Positions 17,952 to 26,828 are shown, counted from the first letter of the stretch. The stretch: DNA of 64,000 nucleotides from Wolbachia endosymbiont (group B) of Parapoynx stratiotata (GCF_947250635.1 NZ_OX366335.1:558001-622000), one strand, 5' to 3'. Notes: generated from the letters alone by a model not told the origin. A program made the numbers and translations.

Positions 17952-19700
17952 TTAAATATCTCTCCTCGTTAAATGCTCAGCCACTTTCATAACTTTTACG
18001 CGCTCTGGTATTTCTTTTTCATAGAATTTAATATAACCTGAAGCAACTAATGCGTTAACATATCTACGAATGGAATGACAACTCTTCAAACCAAATGTAT
18101 CTTCAAATAAATAGCAAAATTGGCTTTTAGTATAAAATTTTCCCTTAGCTGCTCTCTCATTAATTAACCGTAAAATGATGTCATAACTTTTTTTTCGACG
18201 TTGTTTTACAGTTGGTTTTTCTGATACAGTTTGCCAACTGTCATTTACTTTTTCGATCTGCATAGGTAAAATAGATTTACCATTTCTAAGTTCAAATATC
18301 AATTGACGAGTATTTTGTTCTCCGTTTGGCTTGATCATCATTATCCCTGAAGTATAAAAACTTCTTAAAGCCGATGCTCCGCTAAAGTTTTGAAATGGTT
18401 CCTCTACTAATGACTTTTTCGATACCTTGTTAGTATTGTGCGTTAAAATGATTCCACAACTAGGGTTTGTTATAGACCTCAATTTTTCAACTCTATCTTT
18501 TAAAAAACAAAACATCGAGCTATTACTATTTTCTCCTTTATATTGATTGAAATCAAAAACACCACGTAGTGTATCTATAGCAATGATATCAACTGTTTTA
18601 ACGTCTAGTCTCTCTGCTATAATATCTTTTACTTCTTCTACTCCTTGAGAATTCAAAAGTAAGCTTGTTTTTGGTGTAATAATTAAATTTTTTGATATTA
18701 ATTCTAGAGATTTATCATCAAATTTCAATTGTTGTAGCCGTTCCTTAATGTAGGGATATTCAAGATCAGTTTGAAGATAAAAGATCTTTAATGGTCTAAT
18801 TGGAACCATACTCAAAAACGGTAGTCCCGCTGACAGATGTGCTAACCAAGAAAGCAGTAGATCAGTCTTGCCAACCTTTGGAGCTCCTCCAAGTAGTAAA
18901 AGTCCTCCAGGAGTAAGAATTCTCGGTAAAATTATATCCTCTGGTGATGGAGATTTATCATTTAGATAATGACTAGCAGGAAATGCTTTTTTCTCAGATA
19001 ATACACTTAAACTTTCACGGTTCTCAGATGATATACCTAAACTTTCAGGATTCTCACAGGACATACCTAAATTGTCTAGTTCCACTGCTACTTTTTTAAC
19101 ATATTGTTCATCTTTTTCCGGCCAAATTATTATATGCTTATCTGTTAGCATAGACCAATCCGTTTTCTCAATATCATCATCTATTGCAGTTGTTGCTGTA
19201 AAACCTCTCTTTATTAAACTATCAGCACGGTTTTCACCTTTAACTATAATCACTTCATCAGACTTAATAATACCGGGAATGTTATATAATGGCTTCAGAC
19301 CATTCCTAGAGGTTCTTAGATTCCATATATGTCTATAATTGTTTTTATACAAATAAACATAAGCTATAGCCTCATTATTTTTATCAAGGTAGCTATATTT
19401 TGCTATTATACGCTCACTAAGCCACTTGGTTATAAGGCTGGTAATCTCAGAAAAATCAGTTTTATTGGTTATTATGCTCCAGAGTTCAATAATATCTCCG
19501 TTAGTTTTCTTATCACAGTTATACCAAGTGCCAGTTTGCTTACCTTCTGCCACTACCATCAAGTGGTCTTTATTAATATTTCCAGAATAGAACCCATAAC
19601 CAAATTTACCACCAGGCAATAAGTAAGACAGACACTCTTTAATATTGTGAGCCAATAACATTTTTATCTCTTGTCTTGATTCAGTAATGCAAAACTCCAT
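17952..19700 (-). CDS. fusion of degenerate TOPRIM/primase half and RepA-like AAA ATPase
   Basis: The 582-residue protein has two parts. Residues about 15-220 match the N-terminal half of the 23877 gene product (LSYLLP, GDIIELW, KPLYNIPGIIKSD), but the TOPRIM acidic motifs are altered (VEGE to VKGE, PDNDEPG to PEKDEQ). Residues about 245-490 match the 268-residue RepA-like ATPase encoded at 20283, with Walker A GAPKVGKTD and Walker B IIAIDTLRG. A short 10-residue repeat (GMSCENPESL/GISSENRESL) links the halves. A C-terminal region of about 90 residues looks like a winged helix. The start is ATG 19700 with GGAGG in front. As last gene of the minus-strand operon it probably acts in phage replication as a helicase or loader. 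Confidence 0.7.
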   Translation of the reverse strand: MEFCITESRQEIKMLLAHNIKECLSYLLPGGKFGYGFYSGNINKDHLMVVAEGKQTGTWYNCDKKTNGDIIELWSIITNKTDFSEITSLITKWLSERIIAKYSYLDKNNEAIAYVYLYKNNYRHIWNLRTSRNGLKPLYNIPGIIKSDEVIIVKGENRADSLIKRGFTATTAIDDDIEKTDWSMLTDKHIIIWPEKDEQYVKKVAVELDNLGMSCENPESLGISSENRESLSVLSEKKAFPASHYLNDKSPSPEDIILPRILTPGGLLLLGGAPKVGKTDLLLSWLAHLSAGLPFLSMVPIRPLKIFYLQTDLEYPYIKERLQQLKFDDKSLELISKNLIITPKTSLLLNSQGVEEVKDIIAERLDVKTVDIIAIDTLRGVFDFNQYKGENSNSSMFCFLKDRVEKLRSITNPSCGIILTHNTNKVSKKSLVEEPFQNFSGASALRSFYTSGIMMIKPNGEQNTRQLIFELRNGKSILPMQIEKVNDSWQTVSEKPTVKQRRKKSYDIILRLINERAAKGKFYTKSQFCYLFEDTFGLKSCHSIRRYVNALVASGYIKFYEKEIPERVKVMKVAEHLTRRDI

Positions 19701-19742
19701 GTAACCTCCGATTAATTTACTATAAAAATAGTTGCAATTTAT

Positions 19743-20243
19743 TTAGAATGGTATCCAATCAGCGTCTGAATTTTTCTCTTGTTCAGGAGTAATGACCGTA
19801 GCAATTCTGTTCCTATCTCCATAGGTATTATTAGCCTCAATGCCTACTTTTGCTGTGAACTCCAGGCCGTTTAAATCTGCAATTGAGTTGATTTTTCGCG
19901 CAAGAACTGCTTTTTCTGATGTGTCATTTGTATGAATATTACGAGCTGACTCTAAAATACTGCGAATCATAGAACGTCCAGATTCTCCCCAAGTATCTTC
20001 TTTACCTTCTGATTTGCCACTTTTAATACCAATTATTTGGTAAATCTTACATTTTGCGTATGGACCTTCAATGACGGTAAATTCAGCGTTTAAATAGATG
20101 TTGCCAGTATCATAGCTTTTAGTGAACCAATTTTCGTAACCACCAGGCTTAATTGCCATTTTTACCTTGACTATTGTACCTTTAGGTATTAAACTACTCT
20201 GTAGTTTCGCATTATTGAAATCAGTTAAAAAATCTTGCAGCAT
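19743..20243 (-). CDS. phage replication/recombination protein (DUF669/ssDNA-binding-like)
   Basis: This 166-residue protein shares its first seven residues (MLQDFLT) with the product of the gene immediately upstream. The body is beta-rich (GTIVKVKMAIKPGG, YLNAEFTVIEGPY) and ends acidic (KNSDADWIPF), a layout reminiscent of DUF669-type single-strand DNA-binding proteins, which typically accompany Sak4-like ATPases. The start is ATG 20243, preceded by GGGG at 9 bases; the longer form starting at 20264 is less likely. It lies inside the four-gene minus-strand operon. The family call is tentative and rests on context as much as on sequence. Confidence 0.45.
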   Translation of the reverse strand: MLQDFLTDFNNAKLQSSLIPKGTIVKVKMAIKPGGYENWFTKSYDTGNIYLNAEFTVIEGPYAKCKIYQIIGIKSGKSEGKEDTWGESGRSMIRSILESARNIHTNDTSEKAVLARKINSIADLNGLEFTAKVGIEANNTYGDRNRIATVITPEQEKNSDADWIPF

Positions 20244-20282
20244 AAGTTGCCCCCTATATATCAATTGATTTTTAAAAAAAGC

Positions 20283-21089
20283 TCAGTTATTCCATTGATC
20301 AAGAAGCTGCCAGCTACCGTTGATCTTATCGATAAGTTTATTTGGCACACGTTCACCATTGCGTAGCTCAAATACTATTTGACGTCTGGTACTTTCCTCA
20401 TCATAAGCAACCATCACCATGCCAGTAGTGTAAAATCCCCTGAGAGATCCAGCACCACTTAAGCCCTGAAATGGATCTTCTTCGAGCATTTTCTTGGATA
20501 ATTTTTTCGTGTGATGCGTTAATATTATTCCAGCATTTGGGTTAATAGCATTACGTAGTTTTTCAAGAGTTTTTTGCAGAAAGAATAGCATAGCGCTATT
20601 ATCGTTTTCATTGCCATACTCACTACTAAAGATTTTGCGCAGAGGGTCCACTGCCAAAATATCAGGCTTAAAGCGTTCCTTCGCAATTTCTTTTATGTAA
20701 TTTATTTCTTCATGGCAAAATGATAAATGCACTTTTGGCGTAATTATTAGGTTATTAGCAGCTATTGCCAAAAGTTCTGGATCAAGTTGAAGACATTGCA
20801 AACGTTCCTTCATATATTCGTATTCAATTTCAGTTTGCATGTAGAAGATTTTCAAAGGTCTACTTGGAGTCATACCAAGAAAAGAAACACCTGCAGCCAT
20901 ATGGACAAGCCAAGAGATCAAAAAGTCACTTTTACCTATTTTAGGAGGGCCACCTAGAACCAATAAACTTCTCTGAGTTAAAATTCTTGGTGAGACGATG
21001 TCTTTCGGTATAGGTGATTGGTCATTCAAATATTCTTTCATACTGAAAAAGGGAATCTTTTGACCAGTAGTTAAAAAGTCTTGTAACAT
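20283..21089 (-). CDS. RepA-like hexameric AAA ATPase (replicative helicase type)
   Basis: This 268-residue protein is a RecA-fold ATPase of the RepA/DnaB-like kind. Walker A is GGPPKIGKSDF (about residues 45-55), the second acidic motif is ILAVDPLRK, and a sensor-like segment (ILTHHTKKL) follows. It is nearly the same as the ATPase half of the 17952 gene product, including the LNDQSPIPKDI lead-in. The start ATG 21089 has GGAGG 5-6 bases ahead. It is the second gene in the operon, 16 bp after the Sak4-like gene. Phage WO encodes proteins annotated as RepA in this position. Function in unwinding or origin melting is inferred. Confidence 0.75.
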   Translation of the reverse strand: MLQDFLTTGQKIPFFSMKEYLNDQSPIPKDIVSPRILTQRSLLVLGGPPKIGKSDFLISWLVHMAAGVSFLGMTPSRPLKIFYMQTEIEYEYMKERLQCLQLDPELLAIAANNLIITPKVHLSFCHEEINYIKEIAKERFKPDILAVDPLRKIFSSEYGNENDNSAMLFFLQKTLEKLRNAINPNAGIILTHHTKKLSKKMLEEDPFQGLSGAGSLRGFYTTGMVMVAYDEESTRRQIVFELRNGERVPNKLIDKINGSWQLLDQWNN

Positions 21090-21105
21090 ATGTAACCTCC
21101 AAAAG

Positions 21106-21930
21106 TTAGTTGTGTGGCATAAATTGAGTAGAAGTAGAAAAGGTTTTAGTTTTGATTTTTGTAAGTAATTTACCTAAATGCGGCTCTTCAACCATATCAA
21201 GGCAACCACTACGATCTTTAGCAGGATATCCCCAAGAATTAATAGTATGGCAAACAAAGGAACGTACCTCTGTACCATCATCCTTCTTGATGCTTACCAT
21301 GCTAATTACTTCATCAACAATACCAGGTATTTCACTGGCAGTTTTAGCTCCTTCGCATTGTGGTAGCCAAGTTGGGCGATTGAAGTCATCTAAATATTGA
21401 CCTAACGTACCAACTGTAATGATATCTTTATTGGGAATATGTTGAAACTGATTGAGCCAAGCCATCATTTCTTGAGCAAGTAACCCGTATGCAGCTCTCA
21501 TGTCTTGTTTGCCATTTCTGTCAGAGAAAGCTTCTGGTTGCATTTTTGCCCATAAAAGACATAACCGCGAGGCTACTGTAATACTGTCGATAAAAATACA
21601 GCTATATTTAGAGAATTCTAGATCTTTGTACTTACTGAATACATGCTCATAGTGTCTTTGACTATATGCTGAATCAGATTTTAATGCAGGATTAGGTCCA
21701 CCAATTAGGCAGGCAATATCGCGAGCTTGATTCCAGGTACGAATACTTATAGAATCCCCTTGCCAATCTTGAACAGCAAGTAGCCCAGCTTCAAAATCAA
21801 GACAAAGTGTCGGTTCATTCAAAGTTTTAAGCAGACTGGTCTTACCAATTCCATATGGTCCGAAGATTACTATCTTCACACCTGTTACCATTTTTACTCT
21901 TTGTTCACTATTTATTATTTTTAAAGTCAT
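21106..21930 (-). CDS. Sak4-like phage recombination ATPase
   Basis: This 274-residue protein has a single RecA-type ATPase core: Walker A GPYGIGKTSLL near residues 24-34, and Walker B CIFIDSI near residue 110. The rest fits Sak4-type phage nucleotide-binding proteins (LCLDFEAG after Walker A, a mid-protein DMRAAYG segment, a VDEVISMV strand). Sak4 proteins promote single-strand annealing and recombination. It is the first gene of the minus-strand operon; the ATG 21930 has AGGGG about 10 bases in front. The phage promoter-like motif (21958-21983) ends 27 bp upstream of the start codon. Assignment to the Sak4 group rather than another AAA family is moderate. Confidence 0.65.
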   Translation of the reverse strand: MTLKIINSEQRVKMVTGVKIVIFGPYGIGKTSLLKTLNEPTLCLDFEAGLLAVQDWQGDSISIRTWNQARDIACLIGGPNPALKSDSAYSQRHYEHVFSKYKDLEFSKYSCIFIDSITVASRLCLLWAKMQPEAFSDRNGKQDMRAAYGLLAQEMMAWLNQFQHIPNKDIITVGTLGQYLDDFNRPTWLPQCEGAKTASEIPGIVDEVISMVSIKKDDGTEVRSFVCHTINSWGYPAKDRSGCLDMVEEPHLGKLLTKIKTKTFSTSTQFMPHN

Positions 21931-21957
21931 AGTTTTATTACCCCTTCATAATATGTA

Positions 21958-21983
21958 ATCGCAAAATGACGACGATTTGTTCA
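21958..21983 (-). promoter_or_regulatory. phage promoter-like motif, copy 1 (before Sak4-like operon)
   Basis: Minus strand: TGAACA, 11 bases, TTTTGCGAT, then TACATAT. It is between the sigma-like gene (stop at 21991) and the operon start at 21930. It matches the copies at 26046 and 26108 at all 15 defined positions with the same 11-bp spacer. Confidence 0.6.
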
Positions 21984-21990
21984 AAAATTT

Positions 21991-22515
21991 TCATAAATAC
22001 ATTTTGAGATGAGCAAATTTAGCGCGTATTTGTTCTCTAATGTCATAGATGGTTGTTCTAGATATTCCATGTATTTCTGCGATTTCAGAGATACTATGAG
22101 ATTCAAGCTGATAACAAATGTCCTGCCAGAGCTTTGGTAGTTTTGAAATTGCTTCGTTTATATCAACACTAGCTGCTACTTTATCTGCAAAATTACTATT
22201 TTCATCAATAACATCATCCAAGTCAGTAATATCAACAAATGCTACGCCTGCTTTACTACCACGTTTAGCACAGGATTGTTTGCGTAGAAGGCTTATTGCA
22301 TGGTTTTTTATGACACTATGAATAAATGCATTTCTACCACTTTCTTCACCATTATACTGGCTTAAATCAGACCAAGTTTCACATAAGAGCTGCTGCTTTA
22401 TATCTTCAATATCAGAATTAACACAGCATTTATAAGATTTAATTTGTCTAGCACGTTTTCGTATTTGTTTAATGATTGAAGGATCAATACCAGGATATTT
22501 ATTTTTAGATTGCAT
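21991..22515 (-). CDS. phage-encoded sigma-70-like factor (ECF-like size)
   Basis: This protein of about 174 residues has the two conserved sigma domains. A region 2-like segment lies near residues 35-85 (DIKQQLLCETWSDLSQYN, then FIHSVIKNHAISLLRK, the core-binding and -10 recognition helices). A C-terminal region 4 helix-turn-helix follows (ISKLPKLWQDICYQL, then ISEIAEIHGISRTTIYDI). It should direct host RNA polymerase to phage promoters. The start is ATG 22515 with GGAG 6 bases ahead; a start at 22527 is possible. A linker rich in D/E separates the domains. Two direct repeats (22578-22670) lie upstream, and putative target motifs flank neighbouring operons. The sigma assignment is good; promoter specificity is inferred. 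Confidence 0.72.
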   Translation of the reverse strand: MQSKNKYPGIDPSIIKQIRKRARQIKSYKCCVNSDIEDIKQQLLCETWSDLSQYNGEESGRNAFIHSVIKNHAISLLRKQSCAKRGSKAGVAFVDITDLDDVIDENSNFADKVAASVDINEAISKLPKLWQDICYQLESHSISEIAEIHGISRTTIYDIREQIRAKFAHLKMYL

Positions 22516-22577
22516 ATAGCACTCCATGAAAGATTGAAAGGAATAAGGATGAAGGGTTTTAACCTCACTTTGTACGG

Positions 22578-22670
22578 CATGGGAAAAATTCGTTCCCCCA
22601 TATGAAAAAATAAAACTATTGATATTCTGGCCTTTTTTCTTGAAGCATCCCCCATGTGAAAAATTTGTTC
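22578..22670 (-). repeat. two direct repeats upstream of the sigma-like gene
   Basis: On the minus strand GAAC(A/G)AATTTTTC(A/C)CATG occurs at 22653-22670 and 22578-22595, 75 bp apart, matching at 16 of 18 positions. The first copy begins TGAACAAAT, the same nine bases that start three of the four phage promoter-like motifs. They lie 63-155 bp before the sigma start and could be autoregulatory sites. Confidence 0.45.
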
Positions 22671-23735
22671 AGACATGGTTCGGTGAAAAGAAGAAAAATA
22701 GGTTGATCCAATAAGATTTCTACTAAAGAATTAAAGATTTTATAAAACTTTTTTAACCCTATAAAGAAAGGTGAATTTTTTTGTCAGGCTTGTAAGAAAT
22801 TTCTTTACAAACAACAAGCGTTATTGCATAGAGGTGGTATAATTCATTACAGAATCGTCTTGAAACGCAATTGAAGGTCATTTTATTTTTTTCTAAGCAT
22901 TTGTTTAACCGCTTCTTTCTGGAGCATCTAAAATTCATAGTCCTCTATAATAATTATACCGGATTAGTCACAACTTTTTCCGGAAATTTTTCAAAAAAAG
23001 TTTAAATAATTTTAAAATTGGTTCGATAAAGCTCATCAAAAAGACAAAAATGATTAGGCCTTTTAAATCTACTAAAGACTTTGATTTTAAAACTCAGCAT
23101 GTTTATCCTTCCACTGTTTGTTAGGTTTTTTATGTTCTTTCAAGTTAATTCAGCTTTAAAAAAAATTTCTTTATAACTAAAATAAAACATGATAAAGTTG
23201 GGTAGGAATCTTTTGCGAAGTTAAAATGTAGTGTTAATTGCCTTTTAATCGGTTTTAATGTGGTTTATAAGCGTTCTTTAGTTCAAGGTAGTATAATTGA
23301 CCTTAAAGTCGTAGAATCTTTTAAAAACGCTATTGTCAGTCATTTGTTCTTTTTTATTCAATTTAAATATCTTAGTAATATTTTTGTAGTCTTTTTACTT
23401 TCATTAACATTTTATACTGTTTGTAATTTACTATTATTTATATTTATTATTACTTTTATTTATTACTCATATATATTATATAATAATATAAGGGTTTTAG
23501 GAACGTAGAATCAGCCATAATGGCCAACTTTAGAGGGGTGCTTTCTAGGAACACTTTTAGGAATAGAGAGTATAAAGTTTAGGTTTCTAGAGGTATTTTT
23601 CATTCCTTAATTTCTGATTACTGATTCAGTAACGCAGGAATAGGAACATAATTCAATTATTAGTGGTATGATTTTTTATATATTCTATCAACTTCTAGTT
23701 GAAGTTATAATATATAATGTATTCCAATGCTTGTA
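22671..23735. other. AT-rich gene-free region
   Basis: About 1.1 kb between the sigma-like gene and the TOPRIM/RepA gene. Only short, compositionally trivial reading frames occur, including an 82-codon hydrophobic frame at 23260-23508 without a ribosome site. A small GCCATAATGGC palindrome near 23515 recurs at 37009-37019. Origin-like or regulatory use by the phage is possible but not shown. Confidence 0.5.
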
Positions 23736-23780
23736 ATAAAAAAATAGGGTAAACCCTCAGATGCTTGAAGAGCTTACCCG
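23736..23780 (-). terminator. rho-independent terminator after the TOPRIM/RepA gene
   Basis: Read on the minus strand, GGGTAA pairs with TTACCC (outer ends 23779 and 23747) and is followed by TATTTTTTTATT. It lies about 100 bp after the stop of the gene ending at 23877, which it would terminate. The stem is short with an internal irregular part. Confidence 0.5.
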
Positions 23781-23876
23781 TAATTTTATCTACAACTAAT
23801 TTTGTTATTGGAAAGACAAATAGAACATATTATGAATTTGCTTAAACTCTTCAATTATAGTCAAAAAGGGCTGTTT

Positions 23877-25991
23877 CTAATTTGTCTTGTTAGAAATGAG
23901 ATTTGGTATAATACCTTCAGCTCCATGAGTAAATTTTCCAACACCACGAGCAAAAGGGCCTTCTCTAACATCAAGCCATTTATCTTCTCTCGAGCCTGTA
24001 GACATTCCTTTTACTAACTTCTTTGTTTGTAGAAGTTCTTGTACTATACGCTCTAGTCTATCTCTCCCTAGACCATGAAGAATATCAGGTAATCTGTGCC
24101 GTTGTTTGTATACTCCTGTATTTCCTGTATGAGTGAATGGATGCCCTGCAACAGCAGATCTTGCAATTGCATCAACAAGATACATTTTAAGGTCTTTTTC
24201 ACTAGCATTTTTACCTTTTAGTTGCACTGTTATATCTTCTAATAGCCCTGTTTCTTGGTTTCTCAGGTAAGTACGTACAGTTCGGTCAGCTAAACCATTT
24301 GCCTTAACAACTGCTCCATAAAATAACGCATTCTGTCTTGGAGCTTCTCCTATTGATTGAAAGATCTCTGGCTTAGCTGTACCTTCTACTGGCCAAAAAG
24401 CATATGAGCATCTGACACCATTAACAAGAGCAGATGTGCCTCTAATTGCATCACGTGCTTGTTCAGCAGTTAATATAGGCTTTTCTCCTTTTGGTTTTCT
24501 CAGATGATGAGCAGTAACTATCGAAGCTCCGGTACTACATGCTAAATCAGACAATAAACACATTAGATAATCTCCTACAGCAGGATCAGCATTTATGTCT
24601 GCATGAATAAACGATGCAAGAGGATCAAACACAACTAATTTCAGATCTTTAATTTTATCAAGTTGTTTTATTATAGACTCAAATTCAGGCGAAACTTCAA
24701 TAATTTTACCACGAATACTTCTCAGTATTGTCAGTGATCCTCTTACGTTTGGTAGTGGTACTATAAACAGCTTATCTTTAAATTTTAATCTTTTACATTC
24801 AGGATCAAGACGTTCAAGCCGACGGTGTACCTCGCCTGCATCATCTTCTGCTGAAAAGATTACTACTGATCCATGTTCAGTAACAGGTGAACCAAAACCA
24901 CATATCTGATCTGTGTCACTTGCAACCTTAAGCGCCAAATCGAGGAGTAGCATACCCTTACCTGTATCTCCCATAGCAGCTACTATTGAAGTAACACCCA
25001 AAGGAAATATTCCTTCAACAAGAAACTTTTGCTCTGGTACTGGACCTACAAAACGATCTGCACTCCAGTCTAAAATGTTCAGTGGTGGTCTAATAATTAC
25101 CTTTTTCAAGTTATTTTCAATGAAGTCAGAAACATTTGTGTTTTCTTGTACATAGTCCGCAGCATCCCAACCTTTTGGTTTACCTTCTGGAATTTTGACT
25201 ATAGAAAGCGATGCAATACCTAAGCTGAGAAGTTTTGTAGTAGCATTTTCAGCATATTGTTTACCAGGCTCATCGTTATCCGGCCAAATAACAATATGCT
25301 TGCCTTTAAGTTGTGACCAGTCAGTTTTGTCCGCATCTGCATTTGCTCCAGACATTGTGGTTGTTGCAGTAATTCCTTTTTCTATTAGTGCTTCTGCGCA
25401 TTTTTCACCTTCAACAAGAATGATTTTATCAGACTTCAAAATACCAGGGATATTGTATAGTGGTCTTGTATCAGGTGCTTTATAACTCAACGTTTTAACA
25501 TTAAAAGGCTTGTATACTTTTTTCTTTCCAGGAAAATCAGAACGGTAAACTTTTACAATCACCTGACCATTTTCATCATAATAATTCCAACTGTAGGTAA
25601 TAAATTTCTCAAAGTCTTCGTCAATGTATTGCTTCTCTGTATATTTTTTGTTATACCCAAGCCACTCAGCTATAGAAGCCATTATCTCATGAAATTCTGT
25701 TTTGGAGTGTACTTCTGCCCAAAGATCAATAATATCACCACCTTGATTTGTTGCAAAATCTTTCCAAAGCCCAGCTTTACTACCAGTTAATTCTACTACT
25801 AAACTTTTTCCTCGATTACCATGTACATCACCTACATAAAACCTATTACCATGAAAAACCCCATTTGGTAGCAAGTAAGAAAGACAAGATCTGAGATCGG
25901 CCAGAAGCCTTAATTTTATGTTCGCTGTTTCTTCTGATGATGGTAGATAACTTTGTGAAATAGTATTGTTGAAATCGCATGAAATATTCAT
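23877..25991 (-). CDS. phage TOPRIM primase/RepA-type ATPase protein
   Basis: This protein of about 704 residues has an N-terminal primase-like region, a TOPRIM domain with intact motifs (IILVEGEKCAEAL, then HIVIWPDNDEPG), and a RecA-fold ATPase (Walker A GDTGKGM, Walker B LVVFDPLAS, sensor-type VTAHHLRKP). The C-terminus is mixed. This is the replication primase/helicase architecture of many prophages. I chose ATG 25991, which has GGAG 6 bases ahead, over the ATG at 26036, because the latter lies only 10 bp from the promoter-like motif at 26046-26071. Its N-terminal half is homologous to the N-terminal half of the 17952 gene product, where the TOPRIM residues are altered. Confidence 0.8.
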   Translation of the reverse strand: MNISCDFNNTISQSYLPSSEETANIKLRLLADLRSCLSYLLPNGVFHGNRFYVGDVHGNRGKSLVVELTGSKAGLWKDFATNQGGDIIDLWAEVHSKTEFHEIMASIAEWLGYNKKYTEKQYIDEDFEKFITYSWNYYDENGQVIVKVYRSDFPGKKKVYKPFNVKTLSYKAPDTRPLYNIPGILKSDKIILVEGEKCAEALIEKGITATTTMSGANADADKTDWSQLKGKHIVIWPDNDEPGKQYAENATTKLLSLGIASLSIVKIPEGKPKGWDAADYVQENTNVSDFIENNLKKVIIRPPLNILDWSADRFVGPVPEQKFLVEGIFPLGVTSIVAAMGDTGKGMLLLDLALKVASDTDQICGFGSPVTEHGSVVIFSAEDDAGEVHRRLERLDPECKRLKFKDKLFIVPLPNVRGSLTILRSIRGKIIEVSPEFESIIKQLDKIKDLKLVVFDPLASFIHADINADPAVGDYLMCLLSDLACSTGASIVTAHHLRKPKGEKPILTAEQARDAIRGTSALVNGVRCSYAFWPVEGTAKPEIFQSIGEAPRQNALFYGAVVKANGLADRTVRTYLRNQETGLLEDITVQLKGKNASEKDLKMYLVDAIARSAVAGHPFTHTGNTGVYKQRHRLPDILHGLGRDRLERIVQELLQTKKLVKGMSTGSREDKWLDVREGPFARGVGKFTHGAEGIIPNLISNKTN

Positions 25992-26045
25992 AAATTCTCC
26001 ATTAAAACTTATCAGGGATTTTTTCTGTTTCCTCATAAGTAATTA

Positions 26046-26071
26046 ATCGCAAAATGAAATGAATTTGTTCA
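26046..26071 (-). promoter_or_regulatory. phage promoter-like motif, copy 2 (before TOPRIM/RepA gene)
   Basis: Minus strand: TGAACA, 11 bases, TTTTGCGAT, then TAATTAC. It is 55 bp upstream of the chosen start at 25991. It shares all defined positions and the spacer length with copies 1 and 3. Confidence 0.6.
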
Positions 26072-26107
26072 GCGTAATTTGAAAAAACATAAAAAATAAT
26101 ATTTTTT

Positions 26108-26133
26108 TGAACATTCTGTGAAGTTTTTGCGAT
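26108..26133 (+). promoter_or_regulatory. phage promoter-like motif, copy 3 (before RuvC-like gene)
   Basis: Plus strand: TGAACA, 11 bases, TTTTGCGAT, then ATATATT. It faces away from copy 2, so the 215-bp intergenic region holds back-to-back copies serving divergent genes. It lies 120 bp before the start at 26254. Confidence 0.6.
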
Positions 26134-26253
26134 ATATATTAGTAGAGGGGTATGAAAGTTTGAAACTCGTAATTTTCACTCCCACTATTTTCAAGAGGTA
26201 ACTTAAGTGTCCATGTTATTGCTTAGGCTACCTCCAAACAAATATCTTACAGA

Positions 26254-26703
26254 ATGTCAATACTAACACTAGATTTAGGGAAACAAACCGGATGGGCTAT
26301 TCTACATGATGGAATAGTTCAAAGTGGCAGTGAGAGTTTTCATACTAGTCGTTTTAGTGGAGGTGGCATGGTATTTCTAAATTTTCGTAAGTGGTTGAAT
26401 GAAATGAAAGAAAAATTTCCAAGTATTGAAACAGTTTATTTTGAGGAAGTGAGAAGACACCTTGGAACTGATGCAGCGCATTGTTATGGTGGTTTTCTTG
26501 CAGTTCTCTCTGCTTGGTGTGAAGAGAATCATATTCCCTATCAGAGTGTTCCTGTTAAGACTATAAAACGCTTTATCACAGGCAAAGGCAATGCAAGTAA
26601 GAGTGAAGTTATTGAAGCGATACGTGAAAAAGGTTTTTCACCTAGAGATGATAATCAAGCAGATGCTTTAGCTTTGATGTTCTATGTTATGGAAAGATAT
26701 TAA
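26254..26703 (+). CDS. RuvC-like Holliday junction resolvase/nuclease
   Basis: This 149-residue protein has the RNase H-fold nuclease pattern of RuvC-like phage enzymes. Acidic residues are placed at the usual points: ILTLDLGKQTGWA near the N-terminus, VYFEEVRRH in the middle, and DDNQADALAL near the C-terminus. Such enzymes resolve branched DNA before packaging. The length is normal. It is first in a plus-strand series leading to the methyltransferase and packaging genes, and is driven by promoter-like motif copy 3. A GTGGGTCC-rich stretch with a small GCCATACTGGC palindrome follows the stop. Confidence 0.8.
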   Translation: MSILTLDLGKQTGWAILHDGIVQSGSESFHTSRFSGGGMVFLNFRKWLNEMKEKFPSIETVYFEEVRRHLGTDAAHCYGGFLAVLSAWCEENHIPYQSVPVKTIKRFITGKGNASKSEVIEAIREKGFSPRDDNQADALALMFYVMERY

Positions 26704-26828
26704 TAAGCTCATAAAAAGTGGGTCCTTTCAGCCATACTGGCGGGTTTGGTGGTGCTAACCTCAGGCCTTTTCTAGTGTTAGACATATTTTGAATATTAAC
26801 TTTTTAATTATTAAGAATTTAAACATAT

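Noticed and set aside
23260-23508. 82-codon hydrophobic frame in the AT-rich gap
   Set aside because: Composition is trivial for AT-rich DNA, no ribosome site, no recognisable family.
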